The translations under genes and the position numbers were made by a program. From FEN-1297 sp964618785 (lineage in GTDB: Bacteria; Bacteroidota; Ignavibacteria; Ignavibacteriales; Ignavibacteriaceae): DNA of 25,790 bases. Below the pieces are notes generated by a model. That model was given only the letters and a program-made list of their open reading frames with translations, searched no databases and was not told the DNA's origin. The stretch spans positions 1 through 25,790 of the forward strand of contig CAZUCY010000044.1 in NCBI GenBank assembly GCA_964618785.1, in the 5' to 3' direction. Below, in pieces: positions 15,167 through 23,449 of the stretch. Position 1 is the first letter of the stretch; the number at the start of each line of letters is the position of its first letter.

Positions 15167-16231
15167 TTAAAAAATAACAAATCCCAAACCGGCGCTTAGT
15201 GTATTATATTGTGATATACTGTAATCGACATTAATATTAACAATTCCAAGTTTCAAATTAGTTCCCAAAGTAAGTCTTACGTTATTAGCGCCGTTTGCAT
15301 CAAAAGAAATATTTTCAGTTTCATAACCGGTTATGGTATTATATGTTGCATTGTAATTTACTTTAACCGTAGACTTCTCTAAATCTACGCTTGCATATGG
15401 CGAAAGAGAAAGAAAGCCAAATCCAAAAGTTTTCCCGGCATTTAATGATATAGATTCCGCTGTAGCTTTTAGAACTGATCCGACTTTTAAAGTCTGTGCA
15501 GAAAGTCCTAATGAAAGGTCTACAGGTATAGGCACATCTAACCATACGGCAGGATTATGCTGAATTGCAGCGCCATAATAATTTATATTATCTAAATTGG
15601 AATTAAGTTTAATGCTTGGCAAATACCTTAATGTTAAAGACGTACCGACCAAAGTACCAACGGTGAGCTGCGGAGCAGCGACGGGGAGAATTGCCAGGTT
15701 ATTCAGATAACCATTAACGTCCAATGAAATATTTTGCTGCGGCACATTAAACTGCTGGGAGTTGTAGGTGAAGGTTTTACCGGGGAATGTAATAATTACA
15801 TTTTGATTTTTGCTTCCCACCACAGTAGGCCCTGAAATCCCCACCTGAAAATCCTGGTTAATTATTTGTTGATTAATAATTCCCGTCCTGACATCTTGAT
15901 TTGCAATACCCGTTGTTAACGCATTTGCCTGGTCCTTATCAAACCTGAATTGCCCGGATGCATTAAATGTTTTATCACTGTTAGTGAAGAATGTTCCCAT
16001 TCCTACAATTGTAAATTCAACATCAAAAGACACAAGTTTGGGCTGAACTATATTATGAAACCAGTTGGAATTTATATCAGCTCCGAACCCGGATACAGCC
16101 GGGCCCAAATATGACTTTGCTGCATCGCCGGAAAGATTTGATAAAGTATTACTTAGATTATTTTGTGCATATATTCCCGAAAACGGCAGGATAAAAATTG
16201 CAATAAAAAAGTACTTGAAAAATAATTTCAT
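15167..16231 (-). CDS. DUF6588-like outer-membrane beta-barrel protein
   Basis: 354 residues. Signal peptide 1-22 (cleavage after GIYA before QNNL). The start of the mature chain, with 'GDAAKSYLGPAVSGFGADINSNW' (about residues 35-57), resembles DUF6588 proteins: a short helical segment and a Gly-Asn-Trp turn before the barrel. A Asn/Gln-rich stretch of 'NQ' repeats (about 108-130) is unusual. The rest alternates polar and hydrophobic residues in long beta strands, ending in 'YNTLSAGLGFVIF' with a terminal Phe, the usual outer-membrane insertion signal recognised by BamA. Function unknown; probably an outer-membrane barrel. No ribosome binding site stands out. Confidence 0.8.
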   Translation of the reverse strand: MKLFFKYFFIAIFILPFSGIYAQNNLSNTLSNLSGDAAKSYLGPAVSGFGADINSNWFHNIVQPKLVSFDVEFTIVGMGTFFTNSDKTFNASGQFRFDKDQANALTTGIANQDVRTGIINQQIINQDFQVGISGPTVVGSKNQNVIITFPGKTFTYNSQQFNVPQQNISLDVNGYLNNLAILPVAAPQLTVGTLVGTSLTLRYLPSIKLNSNLDNINYYGAAIQHNPAVWLDVPIPVDLSLGLSAQTLKVGSVLKATAESISLNAGKTFGFGFLSLSPYASVDLEKSTVKVNYNATYNTITGYETENISFDANGANNVRLTLGTNLKLGIVNINVDYSISQYNTLSAGLGFVIF

Positions 16232-16416
16232 AATTAACCCTAATCTTTTAAAAAATATAATTTAACAGTTATTACTTAATTGCGGACAAAACTTTTACAA
16301 ATAAGTTCTATTTAACTGTTTTTAAAATACTATAATTCCGATAGAAAAGTAAATCAGTATTAAATATTTATTGTCATTTTGAGCAGTTCACAAAGGGGCA
16401 AGTTCATTTTACAGTT

Positions 16417-17013
16417 TTATAACGAGGTTTTTTCCATTCCCATTTTACCGGAATAAGGAATGCATTTTTCAAGATTTGTTTCCATATCATCGGTCAAATA
16501 ATCTATGCCCTCTTTAATATTTAGAATAACGGGCATCCTATGATGAATTGGTTTTATAAAACTGTTGGGAGTAGTTGTGATAAGTGAAGATAAAATATTT
16601 TTATCCTTATTTATAAAATAAACCGAAGGAACAAAAAATATTTCTAAATCCGGTAGAAATATGCGGTACGGTATCTTTCGGGCGCCTTCTTTCTTCCATT
16701 CATAAAAAGCGGTCATAGGCACCAGCATTCGATTTTTATTGAATAAATTCGACCAGTATTTTTTTTCTTTAATTGTTTCAATGCGGCTGTTAAAAATAAG
16801 CGATGAATCATCAGAAAATTTTATTCCCCAATTAGATAAAGATAATTTGTAATTATTATCGGTATACCTTATTGAGAGAATCTTATCGGTCGGCGCAATA
16901 TTTACTTTCTTATTATTTTCATCTTCCAAATCAAGCAGCAATTCAACGCCTGATTTCTTCAGGTCAAAAATTAAAGACTGAATTGATGGTTTTGTCTCAA
17001 ATCTTCCGCACAT
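16417..17013 (-). CDS. yedK: SRAP (YedK/HMCES) abasic-site DNA-protein crosslink protein
   Basis: Recognises abasic sites in single-stranded DNA and forms a stable thiazolidine crosslink through Cys2, shielding the lesion. I start at ATG 17013 because the family begins MCGRF and needs Cys2 as the processed N-terminus; the longer reading from 17112 would bury it. 198 residues. Catalytic set: Cys2, N75 in FNSRIET, E105 in FYEWKKEG, and H157/H158 in HHRMPVIL, close to the E. coli YedK numbering (C2, N75, E105, H160). It stands alone between the barrel gene and the decayed AlbA_2/MNT pair. The C-terminus is short, as in compact bacterial members. Confidence 0.93.
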   Translation of the reverse strand: MCGRFETKPSIQSLIFDLKKSGVELLLDLEDENNKKVNIAPTDKILSIRYTDNNYKLSLSNWGIKFSDDSSLIFNSRIETIKEKKYWSNLFNKNRMLVPMTAFYEWKKEGARKIPYRIFLPDLEIFFVPSVYFINKDKNILSSLITTTPNSFIKPIHHRMPVILNIKEGIDYLTDDMETNLEKCIPYSGKMGMEKTSL

Positions 17014-17138
17014 ATTCAACCTATAGTTCAATAATAAGTTTCTGAAAATATTATTAACATATTTGTCCAAATTAAAGGAAGGTATGGAGTTATAACTATG
17101 CAAAGAATTCAAAAAGGAGCAGGTTTTATAAATATTTT

Positions 17139-17451
17139 TTATACCATCTTTAATCCCGTCTGAATAATTTCTTTGACAAATGGATTGTCCTCTGTAAAAT
17201 CTTTTGTTCTAAAAGGATTTACTTCAAGGTCGATAGATATTTTAAGGATATATTTATTTAATTTTTTTCTTATCAAAAAACCGGCTGCCTTCAAACTTAT
17301 CGGATACTATAGCCAAATCAACGTCACTGTATTCCCTTGCATTTCCCTTAACATATGAACCGAACAAATATGCAGTCTTTATAGGAAATTCATCTGAAAC
17401 AATGCTGATAAATTTAATCACAATATTATTTATATCTGCCTGGCTATACAC
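17139..17451 (-). pseudogene. MNT-family minimal nucleotidyltransferase, one frameshift
   Basis: From GTG 17451 the protein begins like MNT nucleotidyltransferases, with LFGSYVKGNAREYSDVDLAI carrying the GSxxxGxxxxxSDxDL active-site motif. The frame stops at 17254-17256 right after an A-run (FFDKKKIK). Dropping one A from the run of seven restores FFDKKKLNKYILKI and then 'IDLEVNPFRTKDFTEDNPFVKEII', the normal end of this family, to a TAA at 17139-17141. Read across, it would have about 104 residues, the usual MNT length. Causes: true decay, a sequencing error in the homopolymer, or slippage. MNT proteins usually pair with HEPN toxins as AMPylating antitoxins; the gene overlapping its start here is not an obvious HEPN. 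Confidence 0.75.
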
Positions 17452-18059
17452 TGATGTAATTCCTTTATTTTTTCTAACAAAACATTTGAAGAAGTAATAA
17501 AATTAAGGAGCAATTCCGGTTCCTTTTGTATATTGCTGATTTCACATAATAAATCAATTGCTCTGAAATTATATGAATCTACTTTCAAATTGATTTTTTT
17601 TGACTAATAATTCTCTTAAAATACCGTTTCTTGCTTCTCTTGTCTCTCTTCCAATTCTAACATAATATTTTGAAGTATCTTTACCGCTTGCACGGTAGCT
17701 ATGTGCATTACTTGTTGCCGGGATTATAAAAACCAAAATCCTTTTTTCTTCGGTTACAGGAATTTCTTCAGTTAAAGCAACAATAGAAGGAAAAGCTTTA
17801 TCTCTTAAATCAGCATGTACCTTTCCTTCAATTTCTTTAAGCCTGCTGGATATTAAACCGGTTTGAATTAAAATCTGAAAACCATGTTCATCTTTTGATT
17901 CTTTTGCGCCACAAATAATATATCCTCCGCCTAAATTAGAATAGTCATTTGCGAAAGCTACTGTGTTTTAATAATATCTTCGATACCGGCAACATTTTCT
18001 TTCCATTCCACTCTTTCACTTTCTCGTTTGGATAATTCGGTCAAATCAATTTTATTCAT
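17430..18059 (-). pseudogene. AlbA_2 (Schlafen-like DNA-binding) gene, two frameshifts
   Basis: ATG 18059 begins a chain with 'SERVEWKENVAGIEDIIKT' that hits TAG at 17958-17960. Removing a duplicated CA at about 17961-17965 restores 'VAFANDYSNLGGGYIICGA', the hallmark of the AlbA_2 domain, and then YYVRIGRETREARNGILREL (the domain end, R-x-G-x-x-T-R-x-A) up to TAA at 17569-17571. Removing one A from the run of eight near 17595 opens a further 'VDSYNFRAIDLLCEI...' segment to TAA at 17430-17432, overlapping the MNT start by 22 bases. The last segment may be the natural C-terminus or a separate small partner; I do not recognise it. AlbA_2 proteins are putative DNA-binding or nuclease-related proteins, sometimes in defence contexts. 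Confidence 0.65.
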
Positions 18060-18480
18060 ATTGGCAATTAGATTAATTACACTAAACTCAATTAAATTTA
18101 TTAACAAAATAAGACTTTTATGCAATAATATCTTTGTACATTTAGAACAGGATTGGTCTTAGAATGTCGAATTTTATTTTAACAAAGTTAAATAAAATTT
18201 ATATCTAAATCATCAAATGTCGGCTATATTTCCTTGCAACTGAGGTTTGCAAACGAGCATAATAAGTTAGACTTAATAAATGCGCAATATTTTATATAAT
18301 TGCAAATGCAATGAACTACTGGTAATTGTTAATAGTTTTCTACACAATTTATTTTTAATTTGCAAAAATAAAGTATTAATAATACTCGTAAAAAATATAA
18401 GAAACCCCCTGTATTTTATAGTTCCTTGCTTAAGCATCCTGCTTTAATTAATTTTGCATTGAAAAAAATCCGGAGATAAA
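18060..18480. other. Divergent spacer upstream of htpX
   Basis: 421 AT-rich bases without a gene. They contain the 20-base motif shared with the tnaA spacer (18343-18362) and a small hairpin (18372-18386). Nothing else recognised. Confidence 0.6.
18343..18386 (+). promoter_or_regulatory. Second copy of the shared 20-base motif plus an AGTATT/AATACT hairpin upstream of htpX
   Basis: CACAATTTATTTTTAATTTG (18343-18362), identical to 5487-5506, ends in TTAATTTG, close to the Bacteroidota -7 box. Ten bases on, AGTATT-AAT-AATACT (18372-18386) forms a short inverted repeat with the same arms as the hairpin in the tnaA leader. This suits a promoter with a downstream operator about 100 bases before htpX. 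Promoter role is inferred. Confidence 0.45.
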
Positions 18481-19332
18481 ATGAACACGCTTAAAACAGT
18501 ATTTTTAATGACCTTAATGATGGTTTTATTCCTTTTCGTAGGCAGTCTTGTTGGAGGAAGAAACGGGTTGATGATTGCATTTCTTTTAGCTCTTATTATG
18601 AATTTCAGCGCCTATTGGTTTTCCGATAAGGTAGTTATATCTATGTATAAGGCAAAGCAAGTGTCCCAGGAAACAGCGCCGCGGTTATACTCAATTGTTG
18701 AACGCCTTTCACAAAATGCCGGTCTCCCTATGCCGAAAGTGTATTTAATAGAAGATCCGACACCGAATGCATTTGCTACCGGCAGAAGTCCCTATCATGC
18801 GGCAGTCGCTGCTACAACGGGTATAATCAACACTCTTTCGGAAGATGAACTATCAGGCGTGCTCGGGCATGAGCTTGCGCATGTTAAGCACAGGGATATT
18901 TTAACGGGGACAATAGCAGCGACATTTGTAGGCACTATTACTTTCATTGCACAGATGGCAGGCTGGGCTTTAATGTTCGGCGGAAGGGGCGGCAACAGGG
19001 ACAATGAAGGAGGTTTTGGCTCGCTGTTTTTATTAATTCTTGCTCCTATTGCTGCTACAGTACTTCAATTGGCTGTTTCAAGATCAAGAGAATATGCCGC
19101 AGATGCAGCGGGCGCACGAATAGCTCATAATCCGTTAGCCCTCGCTTCCGCTCTTGAAAAAATTTCACGGGCAAACCAAATTAAACCCGTAAATAATGCA
19201 GGTCCCGCAACGGCGCACATGTTTATAGTAAATCCGTTAAAAGGCGGTGGAATAACAAAATTGTTTTCCACACATCCCCCGGTTGAGGAAAGAGTAAACA
19301 GGCTAAGGGCTATGGCAGCAGACCGGCTATAA
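18481..19332 (+). CDS. htpX: HtpX-family membrane zinc metalloprotease
   Basis: Inner-membrane M48 protease that degrades misfolded membrane proteins under envelope stress. 283 residues. Two membrane segments at about 7-23 and 28-46, a motif NAFATG (96-101), the zinc site HELAHVKHRD (130-139; H130, E131, H134), further hydrophobic segments at about 144-166 and 181-199, and the third zinc ligand E204 in SREYAAD, ending in STHPPVEERVNRL, the usual C-terminal motif. The ATG at 18481 has CGGAGA five bases upstream. It is preceded by a 421-base spacer with a promoter-like motif and is probably its own unit; the next gene begins 74 bases on. Confidence 0.96.
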   Translation: MNTLKTVFLMTLMMVLFLFVGSLVGGRNGLMIAFLLALIMNFSAYWFSDKVVISMYKAKQVSQETAPRLYSIVERLSQNAGLPMPKVYLIEDPTPNAFATGRSPYHAAVAATTGIINTLSEDELSGVLGHELAHVKHRDILTGTIAATFVGTITFIAQMAGWALMFGGRGGNRDNEGGFGSLFLLILAPIAATVLQLAVSRSREYAADAAGARIAHNPLALASALEKISRANQIKPVNNAGPATAHMFIVNPLKGGGITKLFSTHPPVEERVNRLRAMAADRL

Positions 19333-19406
19333 TATGTTTATTTGCATGGTTTAATAGAAGTATTAGTTATAAATGATTATTATTATGCATCAAATGAAAA
19401 TTATTT

Positions 19407-20048
19407 ATGCAAAATAAGTGTAAGTGTATTAATACCGGAGGGAATTTTATTTTTCTCCGGACCTTTTTTTTTCTGACCCTGTTATTTTATTCAGCGCATT
19501 TGCAGTGTCAGACAAAAACTAATCTGGAAGTTTTTTATAACCTTGTCGATTCTGCCGCTGTAAATGCCGCTAAATATATTTCACAGGAAAAAAAGAATGT
19601 GAAACTTGATTTAGGAGCTGGTAATATTTATTCTATCTTTGATAACCGGATAATGGAATCATTTCAAAAAGCAGGTAAAAACGTTCTGGCAGATGCGCGG
19701 AATGACACAACTGTTTCGAATGTAAGTTTCAGAATAGATAAAACTAAGGTTTATTATGGAGAATTATTCCAGAAGAAACTTTTCGGTGATTTCTATACAC
19801 CCAGGGAAATATCGCTTTCGGGAAATTATCTTTTATTTTTCAGGGAATTAAGCCCCCATAATTTTAATTATTCTTATAAAGACACCGTAAATATTAATGA
19901 AATTAAAAATATTGAAAATATTGCATTCCCTTTTACGCAGGGCAAAATTCCGCCCGAACCTTTGCTGGCAAATATTTATGAGCCTGCTATTGCAATGGGA
20001 GCAGCCGCTTTAACCGTTATTTTGTTTTTTACAATCAGAAGTAAGTAA
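19407..20048 (+). CDS. Exported protein of unknown function with C-terminal membrane anchor
   Basis: 213 residues in the longest reading. A hydrophobic stretch FLRTFFFLTLLFYSA (about 16-30) followed by HLQCQ is a signal peptide. The soluble part (35-185) has no motif I know; it includes VDSAAVNAAKYISQ and a strand-rich middle (YYGELFQKKLFGDFYTPREISLSGNY spread over about 113-138). A final hydrophobic segment at about 191-209 ends in Arg-Ser-Lys, suggesting the soluble part lies in the periplasm, anchored at the C-terminus. Start: ATG 19407 has an odd Cys-rich extension and no ribosome binding site, while GGAGGG at 19437-19442 points to an ATT at 19449. The genes around it (htpX, bamD) suggest an envelope role. 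Product unknown. Confidence 0.8.
   Translation: MQNKCKCINTGGNFIFLRTFFFLTLLFYSAHLQCQTKTNLEVFYNLVDSAAVNAAKYISQEKKNVKLDLGAGNIYSIFDNRIMESFQKAGKNVLADARNDTTVSNVSFRIDKTKVYYGELFQKKLFGDFYTPREISLSGNYLLFFRELSPHNFNYSYKDTVNINEIKNIENIAFPFTQGKIPPEPLLANIYEPAIAMGAAALTVILFFTIRSK
19437..19451 (+). promoter_or_regulatory. Strong ribosome binding site before an in-frame ATT codon
   Basis: GGAGGG (19437-19442), six-base spacer AATTTT, then in-frame ATT (19449). Starting there would give a compact signal peptide beginning (M)FLRTFFFL. Initiation at ATT is rare but known for infC. Confidence 0.4.
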
Positions 20049-20125
20049 CAATATTTACCTTTGAAGCCTAAAATAATTTATTTATTATTGTACTTATTCT
20101 TTTACAAAACAACAGCTTATTACAA

Positions 20126-20884
20126 ATGAAATATTTCTTTTTAGTATTTATTTTTGCGCTTGGTTTCTGGGGATGTTCATCCTCATATGATTCATCATCC
20201 ATGTACCCGGAACAAAGGTATCATTTTGCTTTAAAATTATATAACAATAAAAATTATGAGGATGCCTTAAAAGAATTTCAGGCTATAATTTTACAGTATC
20301 CCGGCAATGCTATCATAGATTCTTCACAATTCTTTTTGGGGCAGACAAGATTTCAGCGTGAAGAATATATTCTGGCGGCTTACGAATACAGCAGATTAAT
20401 CAAAAATATGCCTGCGAGTAAATTAGTACCCGAATCTCAATATATGCTGGCTGAATGTTATTACAGGCTTTCTCCGGATTTTTCTTTAGACCAAAAATAT
20501 ACCCTGAAAGCGATTCAAGAACTGCAGGCTTTTATTGATTTTTTCCCTTCAGATTCAAAAGTTCCTGAAACCGAACGTAAAATTAGCCAGATGAATGAAA
20601 AACTGGCTCACAAAGAGTACTTTAATGCCTATATATATACCAAACTTGATTATTATAATGCCGCTATTATTTCTTATGATAATGTAATTGAAAATTACCA
20701 CGACACACCTTATGCTTCGTTATCATTGTACGATAAGATAAAATTATTTGTCCAATTAAAGCGGAATGATGAAGCGCTTTCAAGCATAGCAAAATTTTTA
20801 GAAAAATATCCGGATGATTCGCGTGCAAAAGAACTTGTTAAAATTAAAACGACACTTGAAGATAAATTATCAGCTGTTAAATAA
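20126..20884 (+). CDS. bamD: Outer membrane protein assembly factor BamD
   Basis: Lipoprotein subunit of the BAM complex that folds outer-membrane barrels. 252 residues, close to the usual size. Signal peptide with a lipobox ending GFWGC, Cys17 to be lipidated. Tetratricopeptide repeats follow: 'YHFALKLYNNKNYEDALKEFQ' from about 32, 'DSSQFFLGQTRFQREEYILAAYEYSRLI', 'VPESQYMLAECYYRLSP', with DQKYTLKAIQELQAFIDFFP (about 132-151) typical of BamD, and two C-terminal repeats. The stop overlaps the thioesterase start by one base (TAATG), so the two are coupled. The window also contains two likely clients, the PorQ-like and DUF6588-like barrels. Confidence 0.93.
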   Translation: MKYFFLVFIFALGFWGCSSSYDSSSMYPEQRYHFALKLYNNKNYEDALKEFQAIILQYPGNAIIDSSQFFLGQTRFQREEYILAAYEYSRLIKNMPASKLVPESQYMLAECYYRLSPDFSLDQKYTLKAIQELQAFIDFFPSDSKVPETERKISQMNEKLAHKEYFNAYIYTKLDYYNAAIISYDNVIENYHDTPYASLSLYDKIKLFVQLKRNDEALSSIAKFLEKYPDDSRAKELVKIKTTLEDKLSAVK

Positions 20885-21360
20885 TGGCAGGCGCTAAAAA
20901 AGTCAGCGAATCGGTTGTAACAAAAACGGAACTTGTCCTCCCGCATAATACAAATCATATAGGTAAACTTTTGGGAGGGCAAATGATGAATTGGATAGAC
21001 ATATGCGCCGCCATATGCGCCTCTAAGCATAGCAATAAGGTTTGCGTTACTGCTTCGGTAGACAGAATAGATTTTCACCATTCAATAAACCTGGGCGATG
21101 CCGTATCTTTGGTTGCTTCCGTAAACAGGGTATTTAACACTTCTATGGAAATTGGCGTTAAAGTATACGGTGAATCCCTGAAGGATGGAACAAGGATCCA
21201 CACTAATACGGCATATTTAACCTTTGTGTGTTTAGACAATAACGGAAAGCCGGTTAAAGCAAACGAAGTAATTCCGGAAACTGAAGATGAAAAAAGACGT
21301 TACAGCCAAGCCTTGCAAAGAAGGGAAAACAGGCTTAAAAATCGGTCCAAAGAAAATTAG
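20884..21360 (+). CDS. Acyl-CoA thioesterase, hotdog fold (YciA-like)
   Basis: 158 residues, one hotdog domain hydrolysing acyl-CoA to fatty acid and CoA in the cytoplasm. The motif NTNHIGKLLGGQMMNWID (about 21-38) carries the Asn/Gly-Gly-x-hmm helix start and the catalytic-site Asp38 of the YciA/BFIT group. VTASVDRIDFHHSI (about 57-70) and 'HTNTAYLTFVCLD' (about 103-115) fit the remaining strands. Length and lack of a second domain point to a bacterial single-domain hexamer type. It overlaps bamD by one base and the FG-GAP gene start by 74 bases. Chain-length preference cannot be read from sequence. Confidence 0.9.
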   Translation: MAGAKKVSESVVTKTELVLPHNTNHIGKLLGGQMMNWIDICAAICASKHSNKVCVTASVDRIDFHHSINLGDAVSLVASVNRVFNTSMEIGVKVYGESLKDGTRIHTNTAYLTFVCLDNNGKPVKANEVIPETEDEKRRYSQALQRRENRLKNRSKEN

Positions 21361-23449
21361 CATATTGTTTCTCGTTTTTTTCTTTTCAAAAGAATTTTAC
21401 CCTCAAATTCCTATTAACGGCTTCTGCCAATTTTCCGGTTTTACTGTTGATAAAGGATTTAGCTCTATTTTCCCCCTGAATTTTAATAATGATTCGTACA
21501 CCGACCTTCTGTTGTATAACCCTGATCAAAAGAAAATAGCTTCTCTGTCCGGAGAAAAAAACGGGGGCTTTTCAAAATCGGGTGTTTATAAAGTCCCTTA
21601 TCAAATAACTTCTATTAAGGGTTTAAATGAAAAAGACAGTAAAATAAAACGTTATGCCTTTATAAGCAGGCAAAATATGCGGGCGGGTATTTATTCTTTC
21701 ACAACCGCCGGCAGGGCATATTTAACGAATTCAATAAAACTAAATTCATACCCGGGAAATATAAGTACAGCCGATATTAATAGGAATGGAAATGATGCAT
21801 TCTTAATTTCAGGTTCATCGTTTGACGGTTTATCCGTTATCTCCCAAACGGGCGGAATATTAAAAGAGAATAAAATCATAAGCAAGACAAGCTTTTCCGA
21901 AGCTGTATTTGCTGATTTAAGTAATGACGGCTATCCGGATATTGCAGCTTTCGATATTATAAAAAATTCATTAGTGCTTTTTTATAATGAGGGGAATAAT
22001 AGATTCAAACAAGTAAGAACAATAAAAATGGATCAGCCGATACATTCTATTCATGCGGTTGATATGAACTTAGATAACTATCCCGATATTATTTATGCGC
22101 AAGGAAAATCCATAAATATTATTTACGGTGATTTTGCTTCTGCTTACAATACTAAAAGCACAATCAGTACACGTTATTACCCTGATCAAATTATTACGGG
22201 CAATTTTAACAGGAAAGGTAAAATTGATATTGCATATCTGAATTTTAAAGAGGGTATTTTATCGGTAATTTTTGCTAAAGATGACGGGGGCTTTTATCCG
22301 GAAATAATTTATCTTAAAAAAGAAGGACTGAAAAGCATAATCCCATATTACAGCAAGTTTATAAACGGCATTGCATCCGTAAGTTCAAACGGGAATATTT
22401 TTACCGTTAAGAATATTTTATCTGCAGCGGGCAGCGTTGATATTTCTATAGGCGCAATTCCTTCGGCAATTTCTTCTTTTGATTATGGAAATGACGGGAT
22501 AAATGATATTTGTTATATCGATAATTACAATTCAAGTCTTGACTTAATTGTCAGAAACTTAGAAGGCATTCCAAGCGTTTTTTATTCCTACCCGCTGTTT
22601 GATAATTACAGCGACATCTTAGTCGATAATGCCGAACCACGGGTAAAAACATTTTACTGCTTTTCCCGCGGTAAAAATTTAATAGAAATCTTAAAAATTG
22701 ATTTTAGCAATAATAGTATCGAAAAAAAATCCGTCTACTCGCCTGGAGCAATTGAAGACTTAAAGATTCAAAGAACCGGTAATAATTTTGATAATATTTA
22801 TATTGCGTTTAAAAGAAAATCAATGCTCGGTTTATGTATTATGATATACAGGGATTACAGGTATTCTGCGTCAAGTTATTTTGACCTGGCGCCGGATGTT
22901 TATTGCGCAAGTATTACCCTGAGTAATGAGCCGGGATTAATCTATTGGGAAAAAACCCAAAACGGCGCTGCGCTTAATAAAGTTTCCGTTACTAACGGCT
23001 CTATTGCTTCGGATAAATTATTTTCTTTTTCAGAAGGATCGGTATCTTCAATTTATTCTTTCACGGGAGATCTTTTTAATAATGATAAAGATGCCTCTAT
23101 AAGTTTTATACAAGCAGGGAACAAGAATTTTATTACTATTACCAATTATAAGTCCACTAACTTTATAAATACGTTTGAAGCGCCTGATTTTAAAATTGCC
23201 GGTAATGCGAAACAATTATTTTTTGGCGAAACAAGAAACAACGGGCTGAAAAAGCTGTTTGTGTACTCGCCTGAAAATAGTTTTGTAAGCAGGATAGATT
23301 TACTTAATAAAGGGAAAGACATTTCCTTTCCCAGTTTAACAGAAGCCGCTAATGTAGAATATTATTTTATAAAAAAAATGAGTTCCCGGCATTATCATTT
23401 GGTTTATACCGATAAAATAAAGAACTGTATAACAATAAAGCAATTATAG
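21287..23449 (+). CDS. Large secreted FG-GAP/VCBS-repeat protein
   Basis: 720 residues from ATG 21287. A hydrophobic segment ISILFLVFFFSKEF (about 24-37) with two preceding Lys acts as signal peptide, with an unusually long polar stretch before it. The rest is a chain of FG-GAP/VCBS-type beta-propeller units: 'DLSNDGYPDIAAFD' (about 211-224), 'DMNLDNYPDIIYA' (about 258-270), 'DYGNDGINDICYID' (about 398-411), carrying the calcium-type DxNxDxxxD loops. Such proteins bind ligands or partners at the surface; no enzyme domain or type IX C-terminal sorting domain is seen. The start overlaps the thioesterase gene by 74 bases, which is long; TTG 21365, just past that gene's stop, is the alternative but would shorten the signal peptide's basic end. 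Confidence 0.85.
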   Translation: MKKDVTAKPCKEGKTGLKIGPKKISILFLVFFFSKEFYPQIPINGFCQFSGFTVDKGFSSIFPLNFNNDSYTDLLLYNPDQKKIASLSGEKNGGFSKSGVYKVPYQITSIKGLNEKDSKIKRYAFISRQNMRAGIYSFTTAGRAYLTNSIKLNSYPGNISTADINRNGNDAFLISGSSFDGLSVISQTGGILKENKIISKTSFSEAVFADLSNDGYPDIAAFDIIKNSLVLFYNEGNNRFKQVRTIKMDQPIHSIHAVDMNLDNYPDIIYAQGKSINIIYGDFASAYNTKSTISTRYYPDQIITGNFNRKGKIDIAYLNFKEGILSVIFAKDDGGFYPEIIYLKKEGLKSIIPYYSKFINGIASVSSNGNIFTVKNILSAAGSVDISIGAIPSAISSFDYGNDGINDICYIDNYNSSLDLIVRNLEGIPSVFYSYPLFDNYSDILVDNAEPRVKTFYCFSRGKNLIEILKIDFSNNSIEKKSVYSPGAIEDLKIQRTGNNFDNIYIAFKRKSMLGLCIMIYRDYRYSASSYFDLAPDVYCASITLSNEPGLIYWEKTQNGAALNKVSVTNGSIASDKLFSFSEGSVSSIYSFTGDLFNNDKDASISFIQAGNKNFITITNYKSTNFINTFEAPDFKIAGNAKQLFFGETRNNGLKKLFVYSPENSFVSRIDLLNKGKDISFPSLTEAANVEYYFIKKMSSRHYHLVYTDKIKNCITIKQL

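Noticed and set aside
16232..16416. Regulatory element between the DUF6588-like and SRAP genes
   Set aside because: No inverted repeat, T-run hairpin or promoter-like pair stood out in these 185 bases.
17430..17571. HEPN toxin partner for the MNT nucleotidyltransferase
   Set aside because: The segment has no start codon, no HEPN RxxxxxH motif, and reads on from the AlbA_2 gene if one A is removed.
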